Shown in pieces: positions 1-5,281 of a DNA stretch of 6,021 nucleotides (the first letter of the stretch is position 1; each line of letters begins with the position of its first letter). The position numbers and the translations under genes were made by a program. The notes below the pieces were generated by a model. It saw only the letters and a program-made list of their open reading frames with translations, was not told where the DNA came from and searched no databases. The DNA lies in assembly GCA_031288035.1 (NCBI GenBank), contig JAITSG010000001.1, forward strand, positions 1 to 6,021, read 5' to 3'. The DNA comes from Rickettsiales bacterium (GTDB lineage Bacteria > Pseudomonadota > Alphaproteobacteria > Rs-D84 > CACZYB01).

Positions 1-937
1 GATCGATGGCCGAGTTCGCCGTGGCGAGGGTGGTCTTGGCGTCGGCGAGCTGCTTTGCTACACTGTTGCCCGTGGGATTATCCTTGTCTCCACCTGGTCC
101 GTACAGTGTATCGTTCAGAGCATCTATGTCCGCATTGGACTTGGCCAACGCGGCGAGGACGGCATCGACATCCGAAAACTCTGCGAGGGTCAGCTTGCCC
201 GCTATGGCGTCGAGCTGGGCCCTCAGGTCGGCAATCTGAGTTTCCAAGCCCGGTATCGTGGTGTCGTTCGCCGTGGCGAGCTGGGCCCTCAGGTCGGCAA
301 TCTGAGTTTCCAGGCCCGGTATTGTGGTGTTGTTCGCCGTGGCGAGCTGGGCCGTCAGGTCGGCAATCTCGCCGGTAAGCGTCGAAATATCCGCTATTAT
401 CGCATCGGCTTCTGCCGCTGTCTTGCCGGAGGCAATCAGCTTCTGTCTTATCCCGTCGATTTTAGCCTGGGCCACGTTCCTTTCGGCCGTGAGCGTGTCG
501 ATCTGACCCTGCTTGGCCTTGATCTGCTCCTCAAGCTCACCTATCTGGGCCTCCAGCTCGGCTTTACCCTCAGTCGCGGCGGTCAGGTCGGCCTCGAGCT
601 TGATTTTCTGGGCCTTCAGCTCCTCGTTCTCCTTTTCGAGCCTGCCTTTCTCGGCGTTGGCCGCGTCCAGCTCGTCCTGAAGCGGATTGGCGCACGCCGC
701 CAGCGTAGAGGCCAGCGCTGCTCCGCCGATGCCGAGAAGGGCCGACAGAGTAAGCGCCGATGCCGTGCGCTCGAACGGCTTCTTCTTTTTGATCTGGGCT
801 GCGCGCTTGGCTGCATAGGCGCGGTCCTTAGCAGAGTTTTTTGTACTGCTCCACAACCAGAGTGCTTCATTGAGATCTCTGATTACGCCGTGGCTGACGC
901 GCCTAATCTTCTTCGGGTTCGATTTACTTTGGGCCAT
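1..937 (-). CDS. Coiled-coil repeat protein with lipobox-like anchor, partial (C-terminus outside window)
   Basis: An open frame of 312 codons runs leftward from an ATG at 937 off the window edge without a stop. The start is supported by GGAGGT four bases upstream and a promoter further up. Residues 1-57 are basic and hydrophilic, ending in KKKK near 50-53. Residues 58-81 form a hydrophobic stretch ending in LAAC, with Cys82 fitting a lipobox. From about 86 to 243 the sequence is rich in Ala, Glu, Leu, Lys and Gln with coiled-coil spacing. It includes 22-residue tandem repeats (about 190-242) centred on QIADLRAQLATAN and TTIPGLE. After that comes a less regular segment containing a GPGGDKDNPTG loop. 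The family is not recognised. I infer an envelope-anchored, extended coiled-coil protein. The 57-residue leader is long for a lipoprotein signal, so a plain N-in transmembrane anchor is an alternative. Confidence 0.8.
   Translation of the reverse strand, partial: MAQSKSNPKKIRRVSHGVIRDLNEALWLWSSTKNSAKDRAYAAKRAAQIKKKKPFERTASALTLSALLGIGGAALASTLAACANPLQDELDAANAEKGRLEKENEELKAQKIKLEADLTAATEGKAELEAQIGELEEQIKAKQGQIDTLTAERNVAQAKIDGIRQKLIASGKTAAEADAIIADISTLTGEIADLTAQLATANNTTIPGLETQIADLRAQLATANDTTIPGLETQIADLRAQLDAIAGKLTLAEFSDVDAVLAALAKSNADIDALNDTLYGPGGDKDNPTGNSVAKQLADAKTTLATANSAID
212..369 (-). repeat. 66-bp tandem repeat, two full copies plus a partial third
   Basis: Copies lie at 212-277 and 278-343 and differ at only three positions that I can count. 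A 26-base partial copy (344-369) differs at one position. The unit is 22 codons, so copy-number change keeps the reading frame. It encodes a 22-residue coiled-coil period (two 11-residue units, or 7+7+8) in the leftward coiled-coil gene. Confidence 0.95.
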
Positions 938-941
938 TTTT

Positions 942-947
942 ACCTCC
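942..947 (-). promoter_or_regulatory. Shine-Dalgarno site fixing the start at 937
   Basis: The minus strand reads GGAGGT, then AAAA, then ATG. No ATG or GTG codon lies in frame between the start and the hydrophobic segment (residues 58-81). This site therefore supports the long basic N-terminus being translated. Confidence 0.85.
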
Positions 948-1001
948 ATGGTCTCGGGTTGAGTTAGCTCATCTTACCTTGTACGAATAAAATTTGTCGA
1001 T

Positions 1002-1030
1002 ATTTTACATCCAGTTGACAAATTCGTCAA
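1002..1030 (-). promoter_or_regulatory. Sigma70-type promoter of the leftward coiled-coil gene
   Basis: On the minus strand the -35 TTGACG (1025-1030) is separated by 17 bases from the -10 TAAAAT (1002-1007). Transcription would begin near 995 and leave a leader of about 58 nt before the ATG at 937. A 16-bp near-palindrome (1015-1030) overlaps the -35 and could be an operator. Confidence 0.7.
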
Positions 1031-1041
1031 GTGTTTTGTTG

Positions 1042-1054
1042 AGAAATTATTTCT
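1042..1054. repeat. Perfect inverted repeat AGAAAT-T-ATTTCT, possible operator
   Basis: Two 6-base arms flank a single central T. The repeat begins 11 bases beyond the -35 box of the leftward promoter, roughly -47 to -59 from its predicted start, where an activator or UP-element contact would lie. The operator role is inference; the symmetry is seen. Confidence 0.45.
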
Positions 1055-1334
1055 AATTTTGGGGGGACGGCTGTTCGGCGGGTGGCTGGGCGGTAGTTCG
1101 ACAGCAATTTGGAGTTGTGAATTAACAACTAATTCTCGTAAAGGTTGTGTTAACGAAGGTTGGGTTTTTAAAGAAAAAATATTTAATTGAGTCTTTGATA
1201 AAATAGCGCTACCCCCTGATATAAAATAATACTCCCGTAGAAACGGATTTTCAAGAAGCTATTTCCCGGCCTTTTTCAGACCGTCGGCGGTGTTATCTCA
1301 AAGGACGCAGACGTAGACCTATCGCACAATAGCC

Positions 1335-1363
1335 TTGACTCTGCGCCTTATTTATGCTACGCA
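1335..1363 (+). promoter_or_regulatory. Weak candidate promoter for the DUF2188 gene
   Basis: TTGACT (1335-1340) is followed after 17 bases by TACGCA (1358-1363), preceded by an extended -10 element TGC. The -35 is good and the -10 poor. A start near 1370 would leave a short leader that ends in the ribosome binding site. Confidence 0.3.
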
Positions 1364-1396
1364 GGAATCGAACCGCGTTAAAAAAGGGGGTGTATC

Positions 1397-1591
1397 ATGG
1401 CTGAAAAATCATATCATGTTACATACAACAAGGCCCAGGGATGCTGGCAAGTCAAGGCCGCCGGCGCCGAAAGGGCTTCGTTCACCAGCCCGACCAAGCC
1501 GGAGGCAATCGCCAGGGCGAAGCAAATCGCCCGCAACAGCGACGCGACCCTGTACGTCCACAATATGAACGGACAGATAGCGAGAGCGTAG
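1397..1591 (+). CDS. DUF2188 domain small protein
   Basis: This 64-residue protein begins at an ATG preceded by AGGGGGTG (1385-1392), four bases away. Nearly the whole chain matches the pattern I know for DUF2188. That pattern is an N-terminal YHVTYN strand, a central W followed by VKAAGAERAS, a TKPEAIARAKQIARN-type helix (T-K-x-E-A-I and A-R-N are the recurrent residues), and a C-terminal LYVHNMNGQI strand. Members are short, stand-alone, cytosolic proteins of unknown function, and no catalytic motif is visible. It stands alone, flanked by noncoding DNA, with a possible terminator about 57 bases downstream, so it is probably monocistronic. The family call is confident from the residue pattern; the function is unknown. 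Confidence 0.88.
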   Translation: MAEKSYHVTYNKAQGCWQVKAAGAERASFTSPTKPEAIARAKQIARNSDATLYVHNMNGQIARA

Positions 1592-1647
1592 CCCACCAGG
1601 CCGGAAGGACGCGCAGCCGGAATAACATGGGCGCATCGGAAAGCGAT

Positions 1648-1673
1648 CGCCCGGCGAGGCTCCGGCGTTTTCT
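1648..1673 (+). terminator. Possible intrinsic terminator after the DUF2188 gene
   Basis: A GC-rich hairpin of six pairs (CGCC and GG against CC and GGCG, with one bulged C and a 7-base loop) is followed directly by TTTTCT. The short imperfect stem makes this moderate only. Confidence 0.45.
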
Positions 1674-1827
1674 AATCCCGGACGCCCGCTTCGTTCCGAC
1701 TTCCTCATTTTCGAATCCTGCTCTCATCGAACGACGAGCGCCATCAGGCCGATAAACAACGGACTGGTTATTTCCGGGTTATTTCAATAACTTCTCCCCG
1801 CCGTTTGCATAATATTCAATTTACTTA

Positions 1828-1857
1828 TTGACAAATTAATTTTATAGTCTATATAAA
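1828..1857 (+). promoter_or_regulatory. Sigma70-type promoter of the 1944-2732 gene
   Basis: A perfect -35 TTGACA (1828-1833) precedes a -10 read either as TATATA (1850-1855, spacer 16) or TATAAA (1852-1857, spacer 18). The surroundings are AT-rich. Transcription would start near 1864, giving a leader of about 80 nt that contains an inverted TTTGTCAA word (1886-1893). Confidence 0.7.
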
Positions 1858-1930
1858 AGGCAGTTCCCGAGAGGCCGTTGATTAGTTTGTCAACTTGCGC
1901 TAGAACGATGGGGCTTTATTAATAGCCGTT

Positions 1931-1937
1931 AGGAGGT
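1931..1937 (+). promoter_or_regulatory. Consensus Shine-Dalgarno site
   Basis: AGGAGGT lies six bases before the tandem ATG ATG at 1944-1949, an optimal spacing for the first ATG, and sets the chosen start. Confidence 0.85.
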
Positions 1938-1943
1938 AGAAAT

Positions 1944-2732
1944 ATGATGAAAGATTTTGATGAAGAGCGGAAGGCGGACAGCCCTGCCGCCGGCCCATCG
2001 CCGGATACTCTTGGTGGTCAGTCGCCGCAAACCAAGGAGGCCTTGAAAGCCAAGATACAGGAGGTGAATCATCTGATTGATATCTTTCGGACCATCAGCG
2101 TAGACGGCATATCCAGCATATCGCGGTGTGGTACTATCGGCGATTTTGCCAATGTCTTTGAAGCCAAGGAGGCCTTAAAAGCCAAGATAGAAGCTTTGAA
2201 TTGCCAGATTGAGGCCCTTCAACCGGGAGCATCCTACTACGACAAGGCTTGGTTTGAAGGCTACGAGGCGCACAGGGCTAAGCTGAGGGACTTGAAGGTG
2301 CAGGACGAAACTATGTCTAACTACGACAAGGCTTGGTTTGAAAGGTGCGAGGCGCAGATGGAGAAGGTGAGGAATTCTAAGGTGCGCAGCACGATTGAAG
2401 ACTTGCTTGTTGGCGATGACTTGTTTGTTGGCGATGATTTTGGAAATAGTATAAGAAACTTAGCGCCACCGCGTATTGATAACTTGCTTAAGATAAGAAA
2501 CTCAATGCCGCCGCTTCCAAAAATTGGCGTTTTGACTCCGGTGTATAGGGGTGAATTGCCGGATTTAAGGTATGTGGTTATGAATACAGGAGCTCACGAA
2601 TCGCAGGCCGGCTCTGCCAAGAGCGACGAGACTCATGCAGGCGCCGCCGATGTCCCCAGGAAGAGTGCAAGCGCCGCCGGCATATTCAAGAATATTGCAA
2701 GGAAATTTTGGGAAAAGGTTTGCGGACGATAA
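1944..2732 (+). CDS. Unrecognised helical/coiled-coil protein with internal duplications
   Basis: This 262-residue protein is not one I recognise. It has no signal peptide or transmembrane stretch, so it is predicted to be cytosolic unless exported by another route. Residues 1-29 are polar and disordered-looking. Two copies of KEALKAKI lie at 31-38 and 75-82. Two copies of YDKAWFE lie at 99-105 and 127-133, inside charged helices 28 residues apart. VGDD is duplicated at 156-165, and IRN-x-x-PP occurs at 170-176 and 184-190. A Ser/Ala/Gly-rich linker (about 215-245) leads to a basic amphipathic C-terminus (IFKNIARKFWEKVCGR). The gene has its own promoter, a strong ribosome binding site and a terminator, so it is a complete monocistronic unit. 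Its base composition is visibly less GC-rich than the core operon, consistent with an accessory or acquired gene. The function is unknown; a structural, binding or host-directed role would be guesswork. Confidence 0.8.
   Translation: MMKDFDEERKADSPAAGPSPDTLGGQSPQTKEALKAKIQEVNHLIDIFRTISVDGISSISRCGTIGDFANVFEAKEALKAKIEALNCQIEALQPGASYYDKAWFEGYEAHRAKLRDLKVQDETMSNYDKAWFERCEAQMEKVRNSKVRSTIEDLLVGDDLFVGDDFGNSIRNLAPPRIDNLLKIRNSMPPLPKIGVLTPVYRGELPDLRYVVMNTGAHESQAGSAKSDETHAGAADVPRKSASAAGIFKNIARKFWEKVCGR
2032..2189 (+). repeat. Direct repeat pair encoding KEALKAKI
   Basis: The 26-base words at 2032-2057 and 2164-2189 match at 25 of 26 positions and are offset by 132 bp (44 codons). The near-identity at DNA level indicates recent segmental duplication within the gene, not convergence of helix-forming residues. 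Confidence 0.85.
2237..2342 (+). repeat. Direct repeat pair encoding YDKAWFE
   Basis: Identical 22-base words at 2237-2258 and 2321-2342 are offset by 84 bp, which is 28 codons or four heptads. The similarity continues more weakly after each copy (EAHRAKLRDLKV against EAQMEKVRNSKV). Confidence 0.9.
2407..2437 (+). repeat. 18-bp offset direct repeat encoding VGDD
   Basis: The 13-base word TTGTTGGCGATGA occurs at 2407-2419 and 2425-2437. The six-codon offset keeps the frame, giving VGDDLFVGDDF. Confidence 0.85.
2451..2502 (+). repeat. 42-bp offset direct repeat (ATAAGAAACT)
   Basis: ATAAGAAACT occurs at 2451-2460 and 2493-2502. The 14-codon offset keeps the frame, giving IRNLAPP and IRNSMPP. 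Confidence 0.7.
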
Positions 2733-2752
2733 AGGATTATGCAGATAACGAC

Positions 2753-2780
2753 GCCCGGCCCTAGTGCCGGGCTTTTCATT
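2753..2780 (+). terminator. Intrinsic terminator of the 1944-2732 gene
   Basis: A perfect 7-bp stem (GCCCGGC / GCCGGGC) with loop CCTAGT is followed by TTTTCATTT, 20 bases after the stop codon. On the minus strand the hairpin lacks a T-run, so it mainly serves rightward transcription, though it may also slow the converging rluB operon. I see no separate leftward terminator between it and the rluB stop. Confidence 0.88.
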
Positions 2781-2849
2781 TAGAACAGGCATGAGCGGCA
2801 TATGGTATTGACGTAAGAATCATCGAATAAGCCAATCATACTTGCTCTT

Positions 2850-3599
2850 TCATTTCTTAGCGCCCGGATCGCCGCCCCGAACGCTCTTTCGAGATGCTCT
2901 TGCCCCGAACGCCTTCATAATCTTTTTCGGCACAGCTATTTCCGTTATCTCGCCCGGCCCGAGCCCGTCCAGGCCTATGCCCGCGTACGATATGCGCACA
3001 AGGCGGCTTACCTCATGGCCCAGGCTCTCGAATATCCGCCTGATCTCGCGGTTCTTGCCTTCGGACAGGCCGACCCGGAGCCATGCGTTGGTCGACTGCT
3101 CGCGCTCAAGCCTCGCCTTCACGCCCTTGTACCGCACGCCGTCTATCTCCGCGCCGTTTGCGAGAGAGGCTAGGGCGGCGGCGGCCGGAATTCCGCGAAC
3201 GCGCACTCTGTACACGCGCTCGAAGTCGCCCATCTCCATAAACCGCTGGAACTCGCCGCTGTTGGTCAGGAGCAGCAGGCCCTCGGAGTTCAAATCAAGC
3301 CGCCCTATGGAGAGCAGGCGGCCGTATCCACCGCCTATGTCGTCGAAGACCGTGCGGCGGTTATGCTCGTCGTGGTGCGTGGTGGTAAGCCCGGCGGGCT
3401 TGTAATACTTGAACAGCCGCAACGGTTCCGGCGGAGGCAGCGGGTTGCCGTCGACCTCCACCCTGTCCGTCGGGGACACGTCGAGCGCGGGCGAGGCTAT
3501 CACTTGCCCGTTCACGGACACGCGGCCGGCGAGAATCATGCGCTCGGCGTCCCGGCGGCTGGCTTGGCCCGAATCGGCGATGGCCTTGGCTATCCTCAT
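2850..3599 (-). CDS. rluB: 23S rRNA pseudouridine synthase, RluB type (RsuA/RluB/E/F family)
   Basis: This 249-residue enzyme isomerises a uridine of 23S rRNA to pseudouridine during ribosome maturation in the cytoplasm. Residues 2-48 form an S4 RNA-binding domain (RIAKAIADSGQASRRDAE and the GRVSVNGQ turn). The catalytic domain follows: KPAG at 67-70, then GRLDLNSEGLLLLTN at 99-113 with Asp102 as the expected nucleophile, and SEGKNREIRR (179-188) typical of the family. The tail is short and basic, unlike the longer tail of E. coli RluB. The ATG at 3599 overlaps the stop of the preceding small ORF as ATGA. An in-frame TGA lies about two codons upstream and there is no Shine-Dalgarno site, so initiation probably depends on coupling. 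The family is certain; the exact target uridine (2605 in E. coli RluB) is inferred, and RluE/RluF-type or RsuA specificity is less likely. Confidence 0.9.
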   Translation of the reverse strand: MRIAKAIADSGQASRRDAERMILAGRVSVNGQVIASPALDVSPTDRVEVDGNPLPPPEPLRLFKYYKPAGLTTTHHDEHNRRTVFDDIGGGYGRLLSIGRLDLNSEGLLLLTNSGEFQRFMEMGDFERVYRVRVRGIPAAAALASLANGAEIDGVRYKGVKARLEREQSTNAWLRVGLSEGKNREIRRIFESLGHEVSRLVRISYAGIGLDGLGPGEITEIAVPKKIMKAFGARASRKSVRGGDPGAKK

Positions 3600-3772
3600 A
3601 ATAAATCAAAATTCGGCCCTCCATCTTCGGAGGTGCTCCGGCGCCTTTCCCGCCGTATTCCAATCCTGAAGTCTTCAAACAACAACAGCCTTTGGCAGCC
3701 TTGCCTGAAAATTCCTTCAATCAGCCTTTGAGACCGCCGTACACGCCGCCGGTTCCAGAGAAACCGTTTCAC
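3596..3772 (-). CDS. Small Arg-rich ORF coupled between holA and rluB
   Basis: A 58-codon frame starts at a GTG whose last bases overlap the holA stop (GTGA). It ends in a TGA overlapping the rluB ATG (ATGA). AGGAGG lies two bases before the GTG, closer than usual. The product is about one quarter Arg (15 of 58), starting MKRFLWNRRR and ending GGPNFDLL, with a central IFRQGCQRLLLFEDF that could form a helix. I recognise no family. The overlaps match those of its operon neighbours, which favours a real coupled gene or a translated linker that feeds ribosomes to rluB. Alternatively this is an untranslated spacer and the overlaps are chance. Its high Arg content could simply reflect GC-rich out-of-frame reading, so confidence is limited. 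Confidence 0.45.
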   Translation of the reverse strand: MKRFLWNRRRVRRSQRLIEGIFRQGCQRLLLFEDFRIGIRRERRRSTSEDGGPNFDLL

Positions 3773-4782
3773 TGCCTCCTGCCCGCCGCATAACACAGCG
3801 AAAGCAGCGCCTGCCTGGCTATCGCCTCGGCCGGCATCCCGGTAGTGCGGCACTGCGCCTGGGCGTCGACCAGGCGCGATATGGAGGCCTCGAGCCTCTT
3901 TGAATTATGCATGCGCAGCTGGCGCTCGAACCGATCGCGGACTTTCCAAAACTCCGCCATGGCCACCGCGCCGACGGACTTGCCGCCCTCGACATCGAGC
4001 GACATGAAGTAAAGCTTCTTGAAATGCCGGAGCGCGGCGCCCAGCATCTCGTTCGGATCGGCCCCGCCGCCGAAGAGCCGCTCCATCGCCACGGACAGGG
4101 CCGCGGCATTTCCCTCGGCCACGCAGAATCCAAGGTCCTCGAGCTTTAAAAGCGAGCTGTCGATAAGGCATTTCTTCGCGTCGTCGAGCGAAATTTCCTT
4201 CTCCCCGTGCAGGTATAGGCAGAGCTTCTCGAGCTCGGCCCTTGTCGTCGCGCGGGATTCGCCGAGCCTGGACGATATGAACCTCACCACGTCCGGCGGC
4301 ACGCGGACTATGCCGGCGTCGGACAGGGCCTTGCGCACAATAGGGTCGAGGCTCCGCGCGTCGTCGTTGTAGCCAGGCACGGCGAGCAGGTCCTCCGCCC
4401 CGGCGAACAGCCGGACAAGCGGCGATGACTTGCCTATGTCGTCCGCCAGCACGAGGAGCAGGGCGTCCGAGCCGGAGGCGAGCGCGCCCTGGATAGCCGG
4501 TACGGTTTCCGCCGTCGCGTCCCTTACCTTTACCACCTTTCGCGAAGACGCGAACGATATGGCCGCCATCTCGTCGGAAAGGGCCGCCGGATCGCCCTGT
4601 ACCGCGGAGGCCGGAAACTCGAACAAGCTGAACCCGTCGTCGCCGTCTGGCAGGGCCGCGCGCTCGGCCTCGGCCATATACTCCGCCCCCTTGCTCCTGT
4701 CCGGGCCGTAGAACAGGACGCCGCGCACGCCCTTCATTCCGGATGCGGCGTACTGCGCGAGGTTTTCCGGCTTGACCTCCAT
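3769..4782 (-). CDS. holA: DNA polymerase III subunit delta
   Basis: This 337-residue protein has the usual length for delta, the clamp-loader subunit that opens the beta sliding clamp for loading on DNA. The N-terminal AAA+-like domain has a degenerate nucleotide site (YGPDRSKGAE, 25-34), as expected for delta, which does not hydrolyse ATP. Two conserved stretches follow: LADDIGKSSPLVRLFAGAED (112-131) with PGYNDDARSL soon after, and LGESRATTRAELEKLCLYLH (173-192), the most diagnostic block of the family. The C-terminal helical domain includes LRHFKKLYFM (251-260), a family-typical segment. The ATG at 4782 lies one base after the lptE stop, and its ribosome binding site (GAGGG) is inside lptE. 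The stop overlaps the start of the small ORF, so it sits in the middle of the coupled operon. Confidence 0.93.
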   Translation of the reverse strand: MEVKPENLAQYAASGMKGVRGVLFYGPDRSKGAEYMAEAERAALPDGDDGFSLFEFPASAVQGDPAALSDEMAAISFASSRKVVKVRDATAETVPAIQGALASGSDALLLVLADDIGKSSPLVRLFAGAEDLLAVPGYNDDARSLDPIVRKALSDAGIVRVPPDVVRFISSRLGESRATTRAELEKLCLYLHGEKEISLDDAKKCLIDSSLLKLEDLGFCVAEGNAAALSVAMERLFGGGADPNEMLGAALRHFKKLYFMSLDVEGGKSVGAVAMAEFWKVRDRFERQLRMHNSKRLEASISRLVDAQAQCRTTGMPAEAIARQALLSLCYAAGRRQ

Positions 4783-4783
4783 C

Positions 4784-5281
4784 TCAGCCCTCGGCCAGGG
4801 CGGTTATGACCGCGATGTAGATCTGGTCGGCCAGATCCTTGACGATGAGCTTTATGGCGTTGTTCTTGAGCGCCTCGGAAGAATACTGGTCCTTCAATAT
4901 ATTATACGACAACTGGGCGGAAGCCGAGTTTTCCATCACGACCTTGCCCCCGTCCGCCCCGGACAGAACGTACGAGGCCGATATCCTTACCATATACGAC
5001 GATTCCGTCCCGTCCGGCTTCATGGTATAGCCGTAGATGTGCGGCTTGGCCATCTTTATCCGCAATACGTACGCCGGATTTTCCGGGCGGCCCCTAGGCG
5101 TAAGCTTCGCCGCGAGTTCGTTCCTCAGATCCACGCCGTGAGTGCCGTCGTATCCGGCCACCGGCGGAATGGCTATCTTGGCCGAGCGCGCGGAAACGTC
5201 GCGGAAGGCGGTCTTCTCATAAAGCGGGCGGAACCCGCACGAACCCGCGGCGAACGCCAGCATGGCGAGAACAAGCTTCAT
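4784..5281 (-). CDS. lptE: LPS assembly lipoprotein LptE
   Basis: This 165-residue protein is the outer-membrane lipoprotein that plugs and assembles the LptD translocon, delivering lipopolysaccharide to the cell surface. It starts MKLVLAMLAFAAGSC; Cys15 is the likely lipidated residue, although Ala12 at -3 is weaker than the usual Leu. CGFRPLY directly after it is the hallmark of alphaproteobacterial LptE. The rest is a single beta/alpha domain with alternating strands (YVLRIKMAKP, SYMVRISASYVLSG, SASAQLSYNIL) and a C-terminal helix (LIVKDLADQIYIAVITALAEG), as in the family. The ATG overlaps the aroK stop (ATGA) and a GGAAGGGAAGGAA-like site precedes it. Its stop lies one base from holA, a commonly seen partner of lptE in alphaproteobacteria. 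Confidence 0.88.
   Translation of the reverse strand: MKLVLAMLAFAAGSCGFRPLYEKTAFRDVSARSAKIAIPPVAGYDGTHGVDLRNELAAKLTPRGRPENPAYVLRIKMAKPHIYGYTMKPDGTESSYMVRISASYVLSGADGGKVVMENSASAQLSYNILKDQYSSEALKNNAIKLIVKDLADQIYIAVITALAEG

Larger units (their letters stand above)
938..1396. other. AT-rich intergenic region between divergent genes
   Basis: This 459-bp gap holds the leftward promoter (1002-1030) and several TTGACAAA-like words (993-1000, 1015-1022, 1035-1042). It also holds the palindrome at 1042-1054 and a second inverted repeat AGTTGT/ACAACT with a 6-base loop (1113-1130). A very A/T-rich patch lies at about 1120-1235. Near the right end is a weak candidate promoter for the DUF2188 gene. I see no convincing ORF, tRNA or known structured RNA. 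A small RNA cannot be excluded. Confidence 0.6.
1592..1943. other. Intergenic region between the DUF2188 and coiled-coil genes
   Basis: About 350 bp without a supported gene. From left to right it contains the possible terminator (1648-1673), a 12-mer at 1710-1721 that is a near inverted copy of 1361-1372, and two GGTTATTTC direct repeats 11 bp apart (1766-1774, 1777-1785). A strong sigma70 promoter (1828-1857) and an AGGAGGT ribosome binding site follow. Overlapping reading frames on both strands look like noncoding chance frames. Confidence 0.6.

Noticed and set aside
212..369. CRISPR array
   Set aside because: The 66-bp repeats are contiguous with no spacers and are fully explained as coding coiled-coil repeats.
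6..870. Plus-strand frames at 6-506 and a minus-strand frame at 616-870
   Set aside because: They are shadows of the leftward coiled-coil gene. Their repeated segments simply reflect the 66-bp tandem repeat read in the wrong frame.
1361..1376. tRNA or tmRNA 3' end on the minus strand (GGTTCGATTCC core)
   Set aside because: The flanking bases do not form a T-stem beyond two pairs, no CCA follows, and the position where the tRNA body would lie is occupied by the DUF2188 start. Kept only as a weak remnant idea.
1700..1725. tRNA 3' end on the plus strand (TTCGAATCC core)
   Set aside because: The preceding bases cannot pair with the CCTGC side of a T-stem and there is no cloverleaf upstream.
1409..1755. 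Several overlapping frames of 60-104 codons on both strands around the DUF2188 gene
   Set aside because: They lie across the DUF2188 gene in other frames, lack ribosome binding sites, and have Arg/Pro/Ser-rich low-information sequences.
2565..2801. Minus-strand frame of 78 codons covering the end of the 1944-2732 gene and its terminator
   Set aside because: It runs through the terminator hairpin and the C-terminal coding region of a better supported gene, with no ribosome binding site or promoter.
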